Origin: Candidatus Brocadia sp.
GTDB lineage: Bacteria; Planctomycetota; Brocadiia; Brocadiales; Brocadiaceae
Assembly (NCBI GenBank): GCA_011525665.1
Contig: WYAU01000071.1
Location: 53,504 to 117,503 of the forward strand
Length of the DNA stretch: 64,000 nt
Reading direction: 5' to 3'
Position numbers and translations under genes: made by a program. Below, one piece after another: positions 33,530 through 42,502 of this stretch. Under the pieces are notes generated by a model, which was not told the origin of the DNA, searched no databases, and saw only the letters and a list, made by a program, of their open reading frames with translations. Every line of letters starts with the position of its first letter. Position 1 is the first letter of the stretch.

Positions 33530-36244
33530 ATGAATCCCTTTTTATCTATTAAAAGCAGATTGCTTGCCTTTGCACTTTGTATCTCGCTTATCCCTATTGC
33601 GCTAACGACAACGATATTTTACCTTCACGCCAAAAACGCCTTACAGTATCGGATTTTTGAGGATTTGAAGGCAATTGCAGAGTCACGAGAGTTGCACGTC
33701 ATCTCTTTTATGGAGAGGATCGGGATACGCGCGGCAGACTTCAGCACCGATGGATTTATCCGAAGGCGTTTCGAGTCGATCATGCGGGGAAGAAATTCTC
33801 ACCCGGATGCGGTAGTTCGCCTCAACAAATACCTTGCGAAGCAAAAACTACCGCTCAACCGGCACCTCAGTGCAATAGCGATTGTAGACAAGAACGGGAA
33901 AGTCGTATCATCCACCGATGGGAGGTTAATCGGTAAGGATTTTTCCGGTCAGGATGTATTTAAGCAGGGTATACAAAGGGGTTGCGGAGAAGCGCACATT
34001 GGCCCGATACATTACTCCCCCGACCTCGATGTAAAGTGCATATTTATTTCAGCTCCAATCATAGCAGGAGGCGGGATTGAAACGCTTGGTGTCATCATCA
34101 ATGCATATTCCCTTTCTGCCCTGAATGAGATTACAGCGAACCGCATAGGAATGGGAGAAAGCGGTGAAGTATATCTGGTGAGTAAAGACTGGTTAATGCT
34201 TACCCAGTCAAGATTTTTCGATGACGCCGCCCCCCCTCTGGTCGTGGACACGGAACCGGTCCGCAAGCTTGTCGAGGAGGGGAAAGAGATGGTTGGCATC
34301 TACCGGGATTACCGGGGAAAGACTGTTGTTGGCGCCTCAAGATATTTACCCGAATACGGCTGGACGCTTTTGGCTGAAATAGACAAGGCAGAGGCATTTG
34401 CGCCCTTAAAGAGACTGGGTCTTGTTGCGTTGTTTTTTGGCGTAGTTAGCTCTGTGGCGGTCACCGGCCTGGGAATTTCCTTTGCAGTTTCAACGTCAAA
34501 TCCCATCAGGGATATACAGGACGCAGCAGAGAGATTTGCAGGCGGAGAGCTGGATTACAGAGTAAAAGTAATCCGCAAGGATGAAATTGGAGCCCTGGCC
34601 GTGAGTTTTAATGCCATGGCCGGGAAACTCAAGGAAGAAATCAGCGGGCACAAGCGTACCGGGGAGATATTGAAGGAATCCGAACAAAGATTCAGAACTA
34701 TTTTTGACAATGCAACAGATGGAATACTGATTGCCGATACAGAAACCAAAAGATTCCATACGGGCAATACGGCAATTTGCAACATGCTTGGCTACCCTGC
34801 AGAAGAAATTAACACGTTAGGAATCGCGGATATTCATCCAAAGGAAGACCTGCCTTTTGTCCGGGAAGAGTTTGAAAAACAGTCGCATGGTGAAACTGCA
34901 TTGGCGAAAGATATCCCTGTGAAAAAAAAGGACGGTACGGTTTTTTATGCTGACATTAACACCTCTCTCCTAACTTTTGACGGAAAAACATACCTCATGG
35001 GCATCTTTCGGGACGTCACCGACCGCAAGCGGATAGAGGACGCGCTGAGGGTGCTTAACGACTCTCTGGAACAACGCATAGCAGAGCGAACAGCGGCAGT
35101 GGTAAAGGCAAACAACGATCTGAAGTCGGAAATCGCAGAGCGCAGGCGGGCAGAGGAAGAGCTTCGCAAGCTATTCAATGCAGTCGAGCAAAGCTCATGC
35201 TCAGTTGTAATCACTGACGTACAAGGCAAGATCGAATACGTAAATCCCAAATTCAGCAGGGTAACCGGTTACGCGCCGGAAGAAGTGATCGGCCAAAACC
35301 CCCGTATCCTAAAATCAGGCGAGAAACCGCCCGAAGAATATAAATGCCTCTGGGATACCATTACCGCCGGCGGAGAATGGGAAGGGGAATTTCATAACAA
35401 GAAAAAGTGCGGCGAGCTTTATTGGGAGTATGCATCCATTTCACCAATCAGAAACCCCGATGGTGTCATTACCCATTTCGTCGCAATTAAGGAAGACATC
35501 ACCGAACGCAAGCGGACGCAGGAAGAGTTGAAGAAGCAACGCGATCATCTTGAGTATCTCACGAATCGGCTTACCGCCTCCAACAAAGAGCTGGAAGCGT
35601 TCTGCTACTCGGTATCGCATGACCTGCGTGCACCGTTGCGGGGCATCGATGGCTTCAGCAAGGCGCTGCTGGAAGACTACTCTGACAAGCTGGACGCCCA
35701 GGGCAAAAACTACCTCCAGCGGGTGTGCGCAGCCAGCAGGCATATGGGGCAGCTTATCGATGACCTGTTGAATCTTTCCCGTATAACACGCGGTGAAATG
35801 CACCGCAAGAAGATCGACCTGAGCGCACTGGCGAAAGTGATCGCATTGGAGCTTCAGGAAGCCGAGCCGGGACGCCGGGCGGAGTTTATCCTTGCGGAAA
35901 AATTAGTCGTCAACGGCGACCCGCATTTGTTGCAGATTGCGCTCAGGAACCTGCTCGGCAATGCGTGGAAGTTTACCCGTAAGCGCCCACAGACAATCAT
36001 AGAGCTTGGTGTGAAACAACATGACGGAAAACCGGTGTATTTTGTGCGTGACAATGGCGCCGGATTTGATATGGCGTACGCCGGCAAACTCTTCGGCGCA
36101 TTTCAGCGCCTGCACCCGACAACCGAGTTTGAGGGCACGGGCATCGGACTGGCTACCGTTCAGCGCATTATCCATCGTCATGGCGGACAAATCTGGGGTG
36201 AAGGCGCAGTAGACCAGGGCGCAACGTTCTCCTTTACGATTTGA
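33530..36244 (+). CDS. Membrane sensor histidine kinase (Cache-HAMP-PAS-PAS-HisKA-HATPase)
   Basis: A 904-residue hybrid-free kinase. It has TM1 (about 10-32), an extracytoplasmic double-Cache domain (35-290), TM2 (about 300-322), HAMP (325-375; GELDYRVKVIRKDEIG), PAS (about 390-510), a coiled coil, a second PAS with PAC (about 550-670), HisKA with the phosphoacceptor His697 in SHDLRAPLRG, and a HATPase with RDNGAGFDM and GTGIGLATV. The start follows the paralogue at 56625, which begins MANPFLS like MNPFLS here; a GTG at 33506 would add eight residues. The kinase core is of the bacteriophytochrome-like type that commonly pairs with Rcp1-like regulators, one of which follows. Confidence 0.9.
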   Translation: MNPFLSIKSRLLAFALCISLIPIALTTTIFYLHAKNALQYRIFEDLKAIAESRELHVISFMERIGIRAADFSTDGFIRRRFESIMRGRNSHPDAVVRLNKYLAKQKLPLNRHLSAIAIVDKNGKVVSSTDGRLIGKDFSGQDVFKQGIQRGCGEAHIGPIHYSPDLDVKCIFISAPIIAGGGIETLGVIINAYSLSALNEITANRIGMGESGEVYLVSKDWLMLTQSRFFDDAAPPLVVDTEPVRKLVEEGKEMVGIYRDYRGKTVVGASRYLPEYGWTLLAEIDKAEAFAPLKRLGLVALFFGVVSSVAVTGLGISFAVSTSNPIRDIQDAAERFAGGELDYRVKVIRKDEIGALAVSFNAMAGKLKEEISGHKRTGEILKESEQRFRTIFDNATDGILIADTETKRFHTGNTAICNMLGYPAEEINTLGIADIHPKEDLPFVREEFEKQSHGETALAKDIPVKKKDGTVFYADINTSLLTFDGKTYLMGIFRDVTDRKRIEDALRVLNDSLEQRIAERTAAVVKANNDLKSEIAERRRAEEELRKLFNAVEQSSCSVVITDVQGKIEYVNPKFSRVTGYAPEEVIGQNPRILKSGEKPPEEYKCLWDTITAGGEWEGEFHNKKKCGELYWEYASISPIRNPDGVITHFVAIKEDITERKRTQEELKKQRDHLEYLTNRLTASNKELEAFCYSVSHDLRAPLRGIDGFSKALLEDYSDKLDAQGKNYLQRVCAASRHMGQLIDDLLNLSRITRGEMHRKKIDLSALAKVIALELQEAEPGRRAEFILAEKLVVNGDPHLLQIALRNLLGNAWKFTRKRPQTIIELGVKQHDGKPVYFVRDNGAGFDMAYAGKLFGAFQRLHPTTEFEGTGIGLATVQRIIHRHGGQIWGEGAVDQGATFSFTI

Positions 36245-36723
36245 GATTGCAAATCGGGAAACAATAATTTAAAATTTTATATTGCAAGGAATTTCAACAG
36301 CTGTGCTGCGGTATGGACTCAAGCCAAAATTTCGGTTCAATCGGGGAGGAGGCGATTGAACCAGCAAAAATGTAGCTGCCTTTGACGGCCTGATTTTGCC
36401 CGCTCGTTCCCAAACTGGCAGACCGGGCCAAATAAACCTCCTTGTGTTATATTGTGGGGCGTCAACATTATTTAAACGTCCCTTGTATTCCCGTTTTGTG
36501 ACATTCAACACCGACGGCGGCGAAATATCCCGGAACGGGGTAAATTGTTATTTGGCGAAGTCTGACCGCTTGGGAGCGCAATGGTTAAAAACCCGTTTTT
36601 CGGGAAATCAACCGATAAAGCGTCTGACCGTTACACAGTCAACCGTTTCGTATACATTTGTGACTTTCACGATAATTTCGGCCATATTCACCATCCCTCT
36701 TGATATGGCAAGGTAATGCAATT
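36245..36723. other. Gene-free stretch between kinase and response regulator
   Basis: About 480 nt without a supportable gene. It contains AAGGAATTTCAACAGCTGTGCTGCGG, similar in part to 7728-7755, and several direct GC-rich fragments. A separate promoter for the response regulator may lie here, but no clear pair is visible. Confidence 0.4.
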
Positions 36724-37209
36724 ATGGTAAATCTGCAGCAGTGCACCGTCTCAAACGCGCAATCCGGAGTTATCTTGCTTGTAGAAGACAATCAGGACGA
36801 CGTTGAACTGACGCTGCGTGCATTTAAAAAATACAACGTTATGAACGAGGTGGTGGTCGCAGGCGATGGGGCCGAAGCGCTCGATTATCTCTTTGGCAAA
36901 GGCAAGTATGCCGGCCGGGACAGTGACAAACTGCCAGAGGTTGTGCTGCTGGATTTGAAACTGCCAAAGGTGGATGGTCTGGAAGTTTTGCAACGACTGC
37001 GCGCTGATGAGCGAACAAAACAGCTTCCGGTGGTTATCCTCACGTCCTCAAGCGAGGAGAGGGACGTGGTTGACGGTTACAAATTCGGCGCTAATAGCTA
37101 TATTCAAAAACCGGTGGACTTTGCCCAATTCTCCGAGGCAGTGGGACGTTTGGGGATTTATTGGCTTCTCCTGAACAAATCTCCAGTAAACAGGGGAGGA
37201 AGGCATTAA
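36724..37209 (+). CDS. Response regulator, Rcp1/CheY-like single receiver
   Basis: A 161-residue receiver domain without an output domain. [14 protein letters not shown] holds the acidic pocket, the phosphoacceptor Asp is in [14 protein letters not shown], the Thr/Ser is in VILTSSS and the Lys in YIQKPVDF. The [13 protein letters not shown] start is typical of regulators paired with phytochrome-like kinases, matching the kinase upstream. ATG 36724 is preferred over 36700 because AAGG precedes it. The next gene begins on the nucleotide after its stop, so the two are coupled. Confidence 0.9.
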   Translation: MVNLQQCTVSNAQSGVILLVEDNQDDVELTLRAFKKYNVMNEVVVAGDGAEALDYLFGKGKYAGRDSDKLPEVVLLDLKLPKVDGLEVLQRLRADERTKQLPVVILTSSSEERDVVDGYKFGANSYIQKPVDFAQFSEAVGRLGIYWLLLNKSPVNRGGRH

Positions 37210-39804
37210 ATGGAAAAAACACTCCGCGTGTTGGTTGTAGACGATTCGATGGACGACGTCGAATTGATGCTTCGCGAGTTGCGACGCGGAGGCTATGAAC
37301 CGACATTTGAGCGGGTTGAAACGGCAGCAGCCATGAAGATGATGCTCGAAAAACAGGAATGGGACGTCGTTCTCGCAGACCACTATATGCCGTTCTTTAG
37401 CGCAATCGGGGCACTGACACAGTTACAACTCAGCGGACAGGACATTCCGTTTATTGTCGTTTCCGGCTCTATAGGGGAGGATCTTGCGGTCTCTTCTATG
37501 AAAGCCGGCGCCCATGATTATATTATGAAGGATAATCTGGCGCGGCTTGTTCCGGCTATCGAGCGGGAATTAATCGAGGTGAAAGAACGCCGGCGGTGCA
37601 GGCGGGCGGAAGAGGCCCTACGGAAAAGCGAGGCAAGCCTTGCCAACGCACAAAGAATTGCTCACCTGGGGAATTGGGAGTGGCACATTGAAAAAAATGA
37701 ATTGTTCTGGTCCGACGAGGTGTACCGCATCTTTGGTTTTGCGCCACAGTCATTTTGTCCGACGTACACGGCTTTTCTTGGTTTCGTGCATGACGATGAC
37801 AGAGAAGTTGTAAAAAAATCCGTCCATGAGGCATTATACGAAAGAAAACCTTACAATATCGACCATCGCATAGTTTTGCCGGACAACTCGGTACACATTG
37901 TTCATGAACAGGCTGAGGTTATTTTTGACGATACGGGCAGGGCGATTCAGATGAACGGAACGGTTCAGGACATTACCGAGCGCAAGCAGTTGGAAAGAGA
38001 TCTGAGGACGCTCAACGAATCTTTGGAACAGCGCGTGACGGAGCGAACAACGGCACTGATGAGGGTAAATGAAGAACTTCGTTTAGAGATCGAAGAGCGT
38101 AAACGAATCGAAAAGGCGCTGTATGATAGTGAAGAACAGTACCGGCTCTTGTTCGAAAGCAATCCTCATCCGATGTGGGTGTACGATCTAGAAACGCTCA
38201 CTTTCCTTGCCGTCAACAACGCGGCTATTCACCACTATGGTTATTCACACGAAGAATTTCTTGCAATGACGGTTAAGGACATTCGTCCTTTTGATGATAT
38301 CCCCACCCTCCTTGATAGTGTATCAAAGGTTACCACGGGATTCGATATGGCGGGTATTTGGAGGCACCGGAAAAAGGATGGAAATATCATTTACGTTGAA
38401 ACCAACTCACATACGATAACCTTTGCGGGGAGGCGGGCCGAGGTTGTGCTGGTGAACGATGTCACCGAACGTAAATGGATGGAGGAAAAAATCAAACACA
38501 TGGCCTTTCATGACTCCCTTACCTCTCTTCCCAACCGCATATTGTTTAATGATCGCCTGGCCCTGTCGTTAGCCCATGCACACCGGAACAACGAACTGCT
38601 TGCCGTTTTGTTTCTGGATCTGGACAGATTTAAGGGTATAAATGACACGCTGGGACATACCGCGGGGGATATGTTGCTCCATGAAGTCGCGAACAGGCTG
38701 AAAAGCTGTATACGGGAAGAAGATACCGTGGCACGTTTTGCCGGCGATGAATTTACCCTGTTATTGTTGGGCATTAGCGATGCGGAAGACATACGCACTA
38801 TTGCCAGAAAAATCCTCGATGTCATCCGGCAACCTTTGCTGATCAAAGAACACGAGCTCTACATTACTACCAGCATAGGAATTGCAATTTATCCTAATGA
38901 CGGCGGAGACGCAGAAACCCTGATGAAGAACGCCGACACCGCCATGTATCATGCCAAAGAACAGGGGCGAAACAATTATCAATTCTATACGGAAGCCATG
39001 CACGCCGAATCTTTTGAAAAGATGATCATGGAAAGGAATCTTCGCCGTGCGCTGGACCGCGGGGAATTTGTGGTATACTACCAGCCACTGGTGAATATCG
39101 GCACCGGTCAGATCGTCGGCATGGAAGCCCTTGTGCGTTGGCGGCATCCGGATCGGGGTCTGATTCACCCCGAAGAATTCCTCACCTTATCGGAAAATAC
39201 CAGACTGATCGTTTTTATCGATGAATTGGTGTTGTACACTGTTTGCGCACAAAGCAAAGTTTGGCAGGATGCGGGATTTCAGCCTCTCTGCGTTGCGGTG
39301 AACCTCTCGGCGCATACGTTTCAGCAACCCAATCTGGTTGAGACCGTTATGTCTGTATTGCAGAAAACCGGTCTTGACCCCCATTTCCTCGGGCTGGAAA
39401 TCACCGAGAGTATCGCCATGCAGGATATCGAAGCCACTATTCACAAATTGAGCAAATTAAGCGATCTGGGCGTTCAGATAGCCATCGACGATTTCGGCAC
39501 GGGCTTCTCCTCTTTGTATTATCTCAAGAGATTTCCTGTAAAGAAACTCAAAATCAGTCAGCATTTTGTAAACGGCATCGTGACCGACCAGAACGACAAG
39601 GTGATCGTGGAATCGGTTATTGCCCTGGCACAAAGCCTGAAATTTAAGGTGGTTGCCGAAGGGGTAGAGACGGAAGAACAGTTCATCTTTCTCAAACAAA
39701 GAAAATGTGACGAGATGCAGGGATATTTGTTTTGCAAGCCGTTGCCCGCCGAGGAGTTTGGGAAGATGCCGACTCAGGACAAGCAGTTGTGCAATTTGTG
39801 GTAG
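37210..39804 (+). CDS. REC-PAS-PAS-GGDEF-EAL cyclic-di-GMP protein
   Basis: An 864-residue protein. It has a receiver (1-125; VLVVDDSMDDVELM and LADHYMP), two PAS domains (about 135-265 and 300-425), GGDEF (about 430-595) and EAL (about 605-855). The cyclase signature is AGDEF rather than GGDEF, with an RxxD site (REED) five residues before. The EAL domain looks active: GMEALVRWRHP, LEITESIAM, IDDFGTGFSS and VAEGVET are all present. It may therefore be mainly a phosphodiesterase, with the cyclase half weak or regulatory. It is directly coupled to the upstream receiver gene and likely takes phosphoryl groups from the same kinase. Confidence 0.9.
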   Translation: MEKTLRVLVVDDSMDDVELMLRELRRGGYEPTFERVETAAAMKMMLEKQEWDVVLADHYMPFFSAIGALTQLQLSGQDIPFIVVSGSIGEDLAVSSMKAGAHDYIMKDNLARLVPAIERELIEVKERRRCRRAEEALRKSEASLANAQRIAHLGNWEWHIEKNELFWSDEVYRIFGFAPQSFCPTYTAFLGFVHDDDREVVKKSVHEALYERKPYNIDHRIVLPDNSVHIVHEQAEVIFDDTGRAIQMNGTVQDITERKQLERDLRTLNESLEQRVTERTTALMRVNEELRLEIEERKRIEKALYDSEEQYRLLFESNPHPMWVYDLETLTFLAVNNAAIHHYGYSHEEFLAMTVKDIRPFDDIPTLLDSVSKVTTGFDMAGIWRHRKKDGNIIYVETNSHTITFAGRRAEVVLVNDVTERKWMEEKIKHMAFHDSLTSLPNRILFNDRLALSLAHAHRNNELLAVLFLDLDRFKGINDTLGHTAGDMLLHEVANRLKSCIREEDTVARFAGDEFTLLLLGISDAEDIRTIARKILDVIRQPLLIKEHELYITTSIGIAIYPNDGGDAETLMKNADTAMYHAKEQGRNNYQFYTEAMHAESFEKMIMERNLRRALDRGEFVVYYQPLVNIGTGQIVGMEALVRWRHPDRGLIHPEEFLTLSENTRLIVFIDELVLYTVCAQSKVWQDAGFQPLCVAVNLSAHTFQQPNLVETVMSVLQKTGLDPHFLGLEITESIAMQDIEATIHKLSKLSDLGVQIAIDDFGTGFSSLYYLKRFPVKKLKISQHFVNGIVTDQNDKVIVESVIALAQSLKFKVVAEGVETEEQFIFLKQRKCDEMQGYLFCKPLPAEEFGKMPTQDKQLCNLW

Positions 39805-39996
39805 GAGAGGAACTCAACGGTATTTTTTATTTCTCCCGCTATTTATTCTGCTCCGGGATAACCTCGCGCAGCGTCACCGAACCTCTGAACACGCTTACAC
39901 CGTCAAGAGACGTCATGACTTCTCAGGCAACCTCTCAATTACCGTGCACGAATGTACGGTGATCGATTTCGCAATACCCGTGCAACCGTTAGTTGT

Positions 39997-40902
39997 TCAT
40001 GCACGCGGATGAAACTGCCGGTGGATGGCCTTGAGGTGTTGTTTGCTGACGTGGGTATAGATTTGAGTGGTTGAGACGTTGACATGCCCCAGCATTTCCT
40101 GTACGGAACGCAAGTCGGCGCCGTTTTCCAGTAAGTGAGTGGCAAATGAGTGCCTCAGCTTGTGTGGGGAGATGTGTCCGGGGATGCCTGCTTTCAAGGC
40201 ACACTTCTTTACAATGACCCATATATTTTCTCTCCGAAGCGGCCTTCCTGCCTTTGAAAGAAATAGATAACGACTGTCCTGGCTCTTCTTTATCTTTGGC
40301 CTGGCGGTTTTTATATAATTTTGAATGGCCTCGACCGCCTTTGTCCCAAGGGGTACGATGCGCTCCTTTGAGCCTTTGCCTCTGCATTTCACATAACTGT
40401 ATTCAAGATTAATCCAGTCCAGTTGAATGGCAACGACCTCCGACACCCTCGCACCGGTAGCATACATCAGTTCAAGAATGGCCTTATTTCTCATCCCCAA
40501 TTTGGTTTTTATATTGGGGACTGAAAGCAGGCCGTCGATCTTATGGACGGGAATAAATTCCGGCAATCTCTTCCAGAGCTTTGGTGTATCAATCACCGCA
40601 AAGGGATTCACCTGCAATTTCCCCTCCGCGAGGAGGAATTTGTATAACATACGAATGGCCACAATGGAGCGGGTGATGGAGTTGATGGAAAGGCCGCGGT
40701 TTTTTTCAGAAATGATAAAGCTTGTTATCGTATCGGGACGGACGCCCTCAAAGTCCGCAATGTTTTTAGAAATCAGGAAGGAGGTAAAAGTTTGCAGGTC
40801 GTGGCTGTAACTGAGAATGGTGTTTCGGGACAAACCGCATTCAACGAGGAGGTAGTTTATAAATGACTCGATAAGGTCGTCTAATACATTTGCTTCTGAC
40901 AT
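39997..40902 (-). CDS. Tyrosine recombinase XerC/XerD family (second copy)
   Basis: A 301-residue recombinase with core-binding domain (FINYLLVECGLSRNTILSYSHD) and catalytic residues in TGARVSEVVAIQ, HKLRHSFATHLL and TTQIYTHVS, ending HPRA. It is complete and as close to Xer housekeeping proteins as the copy at 18797-19663. It sits at one edge of a small accessory island with toxin-antitoxin-like genes. It could be XerD in dimer resolution or an integrase left by a mobile element; no att duplication was seen. Confidence 0.85.
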   Translation of the reverse strand: MSEANVLDDLIESFINYLLVECGLSRNTILSYSHDLQTFTSFLISKNIADFEGVRPDTITSFIISEKNRGLSINSITRSIVAIRMLYKFLLAEGKLQVNPFAVIDTPKLWKRLPEFIPVHKIDGLLSVPNIKTKLGMRNKAILELMYATGARVSEVVAIQLDWINLEYSYVKCRGKGSKERIVPLGTKAVEAIQNYIKTARPKIKKSQDSRYLFLSKAGRPLRRENIWVIVKKCALKAGIPGHISPHKLRHSFATHLLENGADLRSVQEMLGHVNVSTTQIYTHVSKQHLKAIHRQFHPRA

Positions 40903-40964
40903 AACTATGTTTGTTCTTATTGCAGGAAATAAAAAAGGGGATATCTCATGACTTTCTATCGGAA

Positions 40965-41357
40965 TTACTTCTCAGTCTCTTTTATAGGCAATGTCTTTTC
41001 TATTTCCAATAAAATCTTTTTCAGACTCATTGGCTCGGATTCAATTACTTTACCATGAGGAATATGAAGATGATACGGGTATGTGGAAACGTCCTTATGG
41101 TGTTTTACATTGTCCCATCTCTTCGCTAACGTGCTGTCAGCGCTTTGCCAGTGGAAGTTATATGTCTCAAGATTTATCGTATTTTTGCGGAAGTGTATAT
41201 ATTCAGCAAATTCAAGAACGTCTCCGTTTGATAAATTGCATTTTATTCGAATGTAACCATCCTCCTCCCCGACCTCACGTTTTAATACTTTAAAGGAAGA
41301 AACGACACGACTTACTATAAGCTCGTGGATTATATCATCGAGATAATTTTCAATCAT
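40965..41357 (-). CDS. DUF6516/TumE-like protein, possible toxin
   Basis: A 130-residue protein that fits the DUF6516 (TumE) family: an N-terminal helix, GYIRIKCNLSNGDVLEFAEYI beta strands, YNFHWQSADSTLAKRWDN with a conserved W and DN, and PYHLHIPHG. Members occur in predicted type II toxin-antitoxin pairs. The start ATG follows the stop of the upstream coiled-coil gene with no gap (TAAATG), indicating tight coupling. Toxicity is not shown; the family link is from memory. Confidence 0.7.
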   Translation of the reverse strand: MIENYLDDIIHELIVSRVVSSFKVLKREVGEEDGYIRIKCNLSNGDVLEFAEYIHFRKNTINLETYNFHWQSADSTLAKRWDNVKHHKDVSTYPYHLHIPHGKVIESEPMSLKKILLEIEKTLPIKETEK

Positions 41358-41675
41358 TTATTTTTTATTTTTGCCTTCGAGCTCAATCTTTTTTTCTATA
41401 AATCGATTATGCATCTGATAAATAGATGACCATTCGATAAAATCCATATTATCTCCAATCTTACCTTCACTGAATTTCTTAAAGAAAACCGATGATTTCA
41501 TTCTATAAGCACGTTCAAATGCCTTTAATTCTTTATTTAATCTCTTTATTTCCTTTTCATATTTTGCAATTTTATAGTCCATCATTTTAGAGATACTTTG
41601 AGAAATAAATGGGTCTTCTCCGTGTTTTTCGATAAATTTTTCCAGATTTTTTACTTTCAACAAGGTTTGTTTCAT
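41358..41675 (-). CDS. Small coiled-coil partner of the DUF6516 gene
   Basis: About 105 residues, rich in Lys/Glu, largely helical: KVKNLEKFIEKHG, then MDYKIAKYEKEIKRLNKELKAF as a clear heptad stretch. The start is taken as ATG 41675 (MKQTLLKVK), where GGGGAG is 9 nt upstream; the earlier ATG 41684 has no room for one. No known antitoxin or DNA-binding motif is obvious. Immediate coupling to the DUF6516 gene suggests it neutralises or acts with that protein. Confidence 0.65.
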   Translation of the reverse strand: MKQTLLKVKNLEKFIEKHGEDPFISQSISKMMDYKIAKYEKEIKRLNKELKAFERAYRMKSSVFFKKFSEGKIGDNMDFIEWSSIYQMHNRFIEKKIELEGKNKK

Positions 41676-41852
41676 GATATCCATCTCCCCATTATTTGTT
41701 CCTTTTTATTCTCGACCCTTTAGAAATGCCAATGCATTTTTCCATTCGATTTCATTAGTGACCCCAATGATAATGGCGATGCGTATTGTATGTGCGTACT
41801 GAGTTTGTTTTCCTACCAGTAATCACGAAAAAGAGCACAGGAAAAAATCTCT

Positions 41853-41933
41853 TCATTTTATTTCCTCAAAGAAATGTGGAACAGTAAACTCATATTCTTG
41901 TCTAGTAATTTTTTCTCTAATAGTGTGAATAAT
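41853..41933 (-). pseudogene. Remnant of a DUF4258-like toxin gene
   Basis: A short open stretch encodes IIHTIREKITRQEYEF followed by TVPHFFEEIK and stops. This resembles the N-terminus of DUF4258-type small proteins found in toxin-antitoxin loci. The DNA after the stop, down to about 41710, has only fragments in changing frames (for example NEIEWKNALAFL), so the gene appears decayed. The family guess is from memory and weak. Confidence 0.3.
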
Positions 41934-41991
41934 GGCCAATAATAATCATTCTCCATTCAGTATCGCGACTTTTTTTAAATAGAAAAACCTC

Positions 41992-42288
41992 TCATTTTTT
42001 ATCCACTAGATTATTTGTTTTTTGACAATTGTTTCTGTAAGGTGCACCCCATTGTCTTGATAATGGGGTGCACCTCATATTTAATACATTGCAGACATCA
42101 ATAAATTCATTGTAAACTTTTAAATTCTCTTTTTGACGGGATGAATTTCTGGCAGTAAAGAGAAGTTCTGCTATTACAGGAATTGGAAGATAAAAGGTTG
42201 ATACGGTGACAAGTGTCTTGGTGATTATAGGGTCATTCTTAAACAAACGTATTACAATATTTGTATCGAGGCTAATCCTTCCATTCAT
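41992..42288 (-). pseudogene. vapC: Truncated VapC-type PIN-domain ribonuclease
   Basis: The first 71 residues are a normal VapC start: ISLDTNIVIRLF with the first active-site Asp, then LPIPVIAELLFTARNSSR with the Glu, and EFIDVCNVLNM. A perfect palindrome (42040-42075) then interrupts the frame, and the remaining 27 residues (CTPLSRQWGAPYRNN...) are foreign. The C-terminal half, with the remaining acidic residues, is absent downstream, so the nuclease should be dead. It overlaps its antitoxin gene by 17 nt. Confidence 0.75.
42040..42075. repeat. Perfect palindrome disrupting vapC
   Basis: AGGTGCACCCCATT and AATGGGGTGCACCT form a 14-bp perfect stem with an 8-nt loop (GTCTTGAT). It lies at the point where VapC similarity stops. 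Confidence 0.75.
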
Positions 42289-42502
42289 CCAGATTTACCC
42301 TCTCAAACTCTTCCTCCACTATTCGTAACATTGTGTTCGCCTCTTCTTCACTCAATATACCAGCCAATCTTAGGATAGGAGATAACTCCTTTTGCTTAAC
42401 AGCAATAGTTACTTCAACCTCTGTATTCTCCCTTATTCCTTCAATTGGTTCTAATGGTCTTAATATACCATGTTCATATATTGCATGGATAGTTTTCGTC
42501 AT
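42272..42502 (-). CDS. DUF104-family antitoxin
   Basis: A 76-residue protein matching the AF2212/DUF104 antitoxin family: TIHAIYEHGILRPLEPI with a conserved start, then EGIRENTEVEVTI, and an acidic helical tail EEEFERVNLDEWKD. Such proteins pair with PIN-domain toxins, which is the case here: vapC begins inside its 3' end. A strong AAAAGGAG site precedes the ATG. With the toxin truncated, it is likely a leftover antitoxin. Confidence 0.8.
   Translation of the reverse strand: MTKTIHAIYEHGILRPLEPIEGIRENTEVEVTIAVKQKELSPILRLAGILSEEEANTMLRIVEEEFERVNLDEWKD

Noticed and set aside
36396..36716. 106-aa plus-strand ORF between kinase and response regulator
   Set aside because: No ribosome binding site, no recognisable domain, and composition unlike neighbouring proteins.
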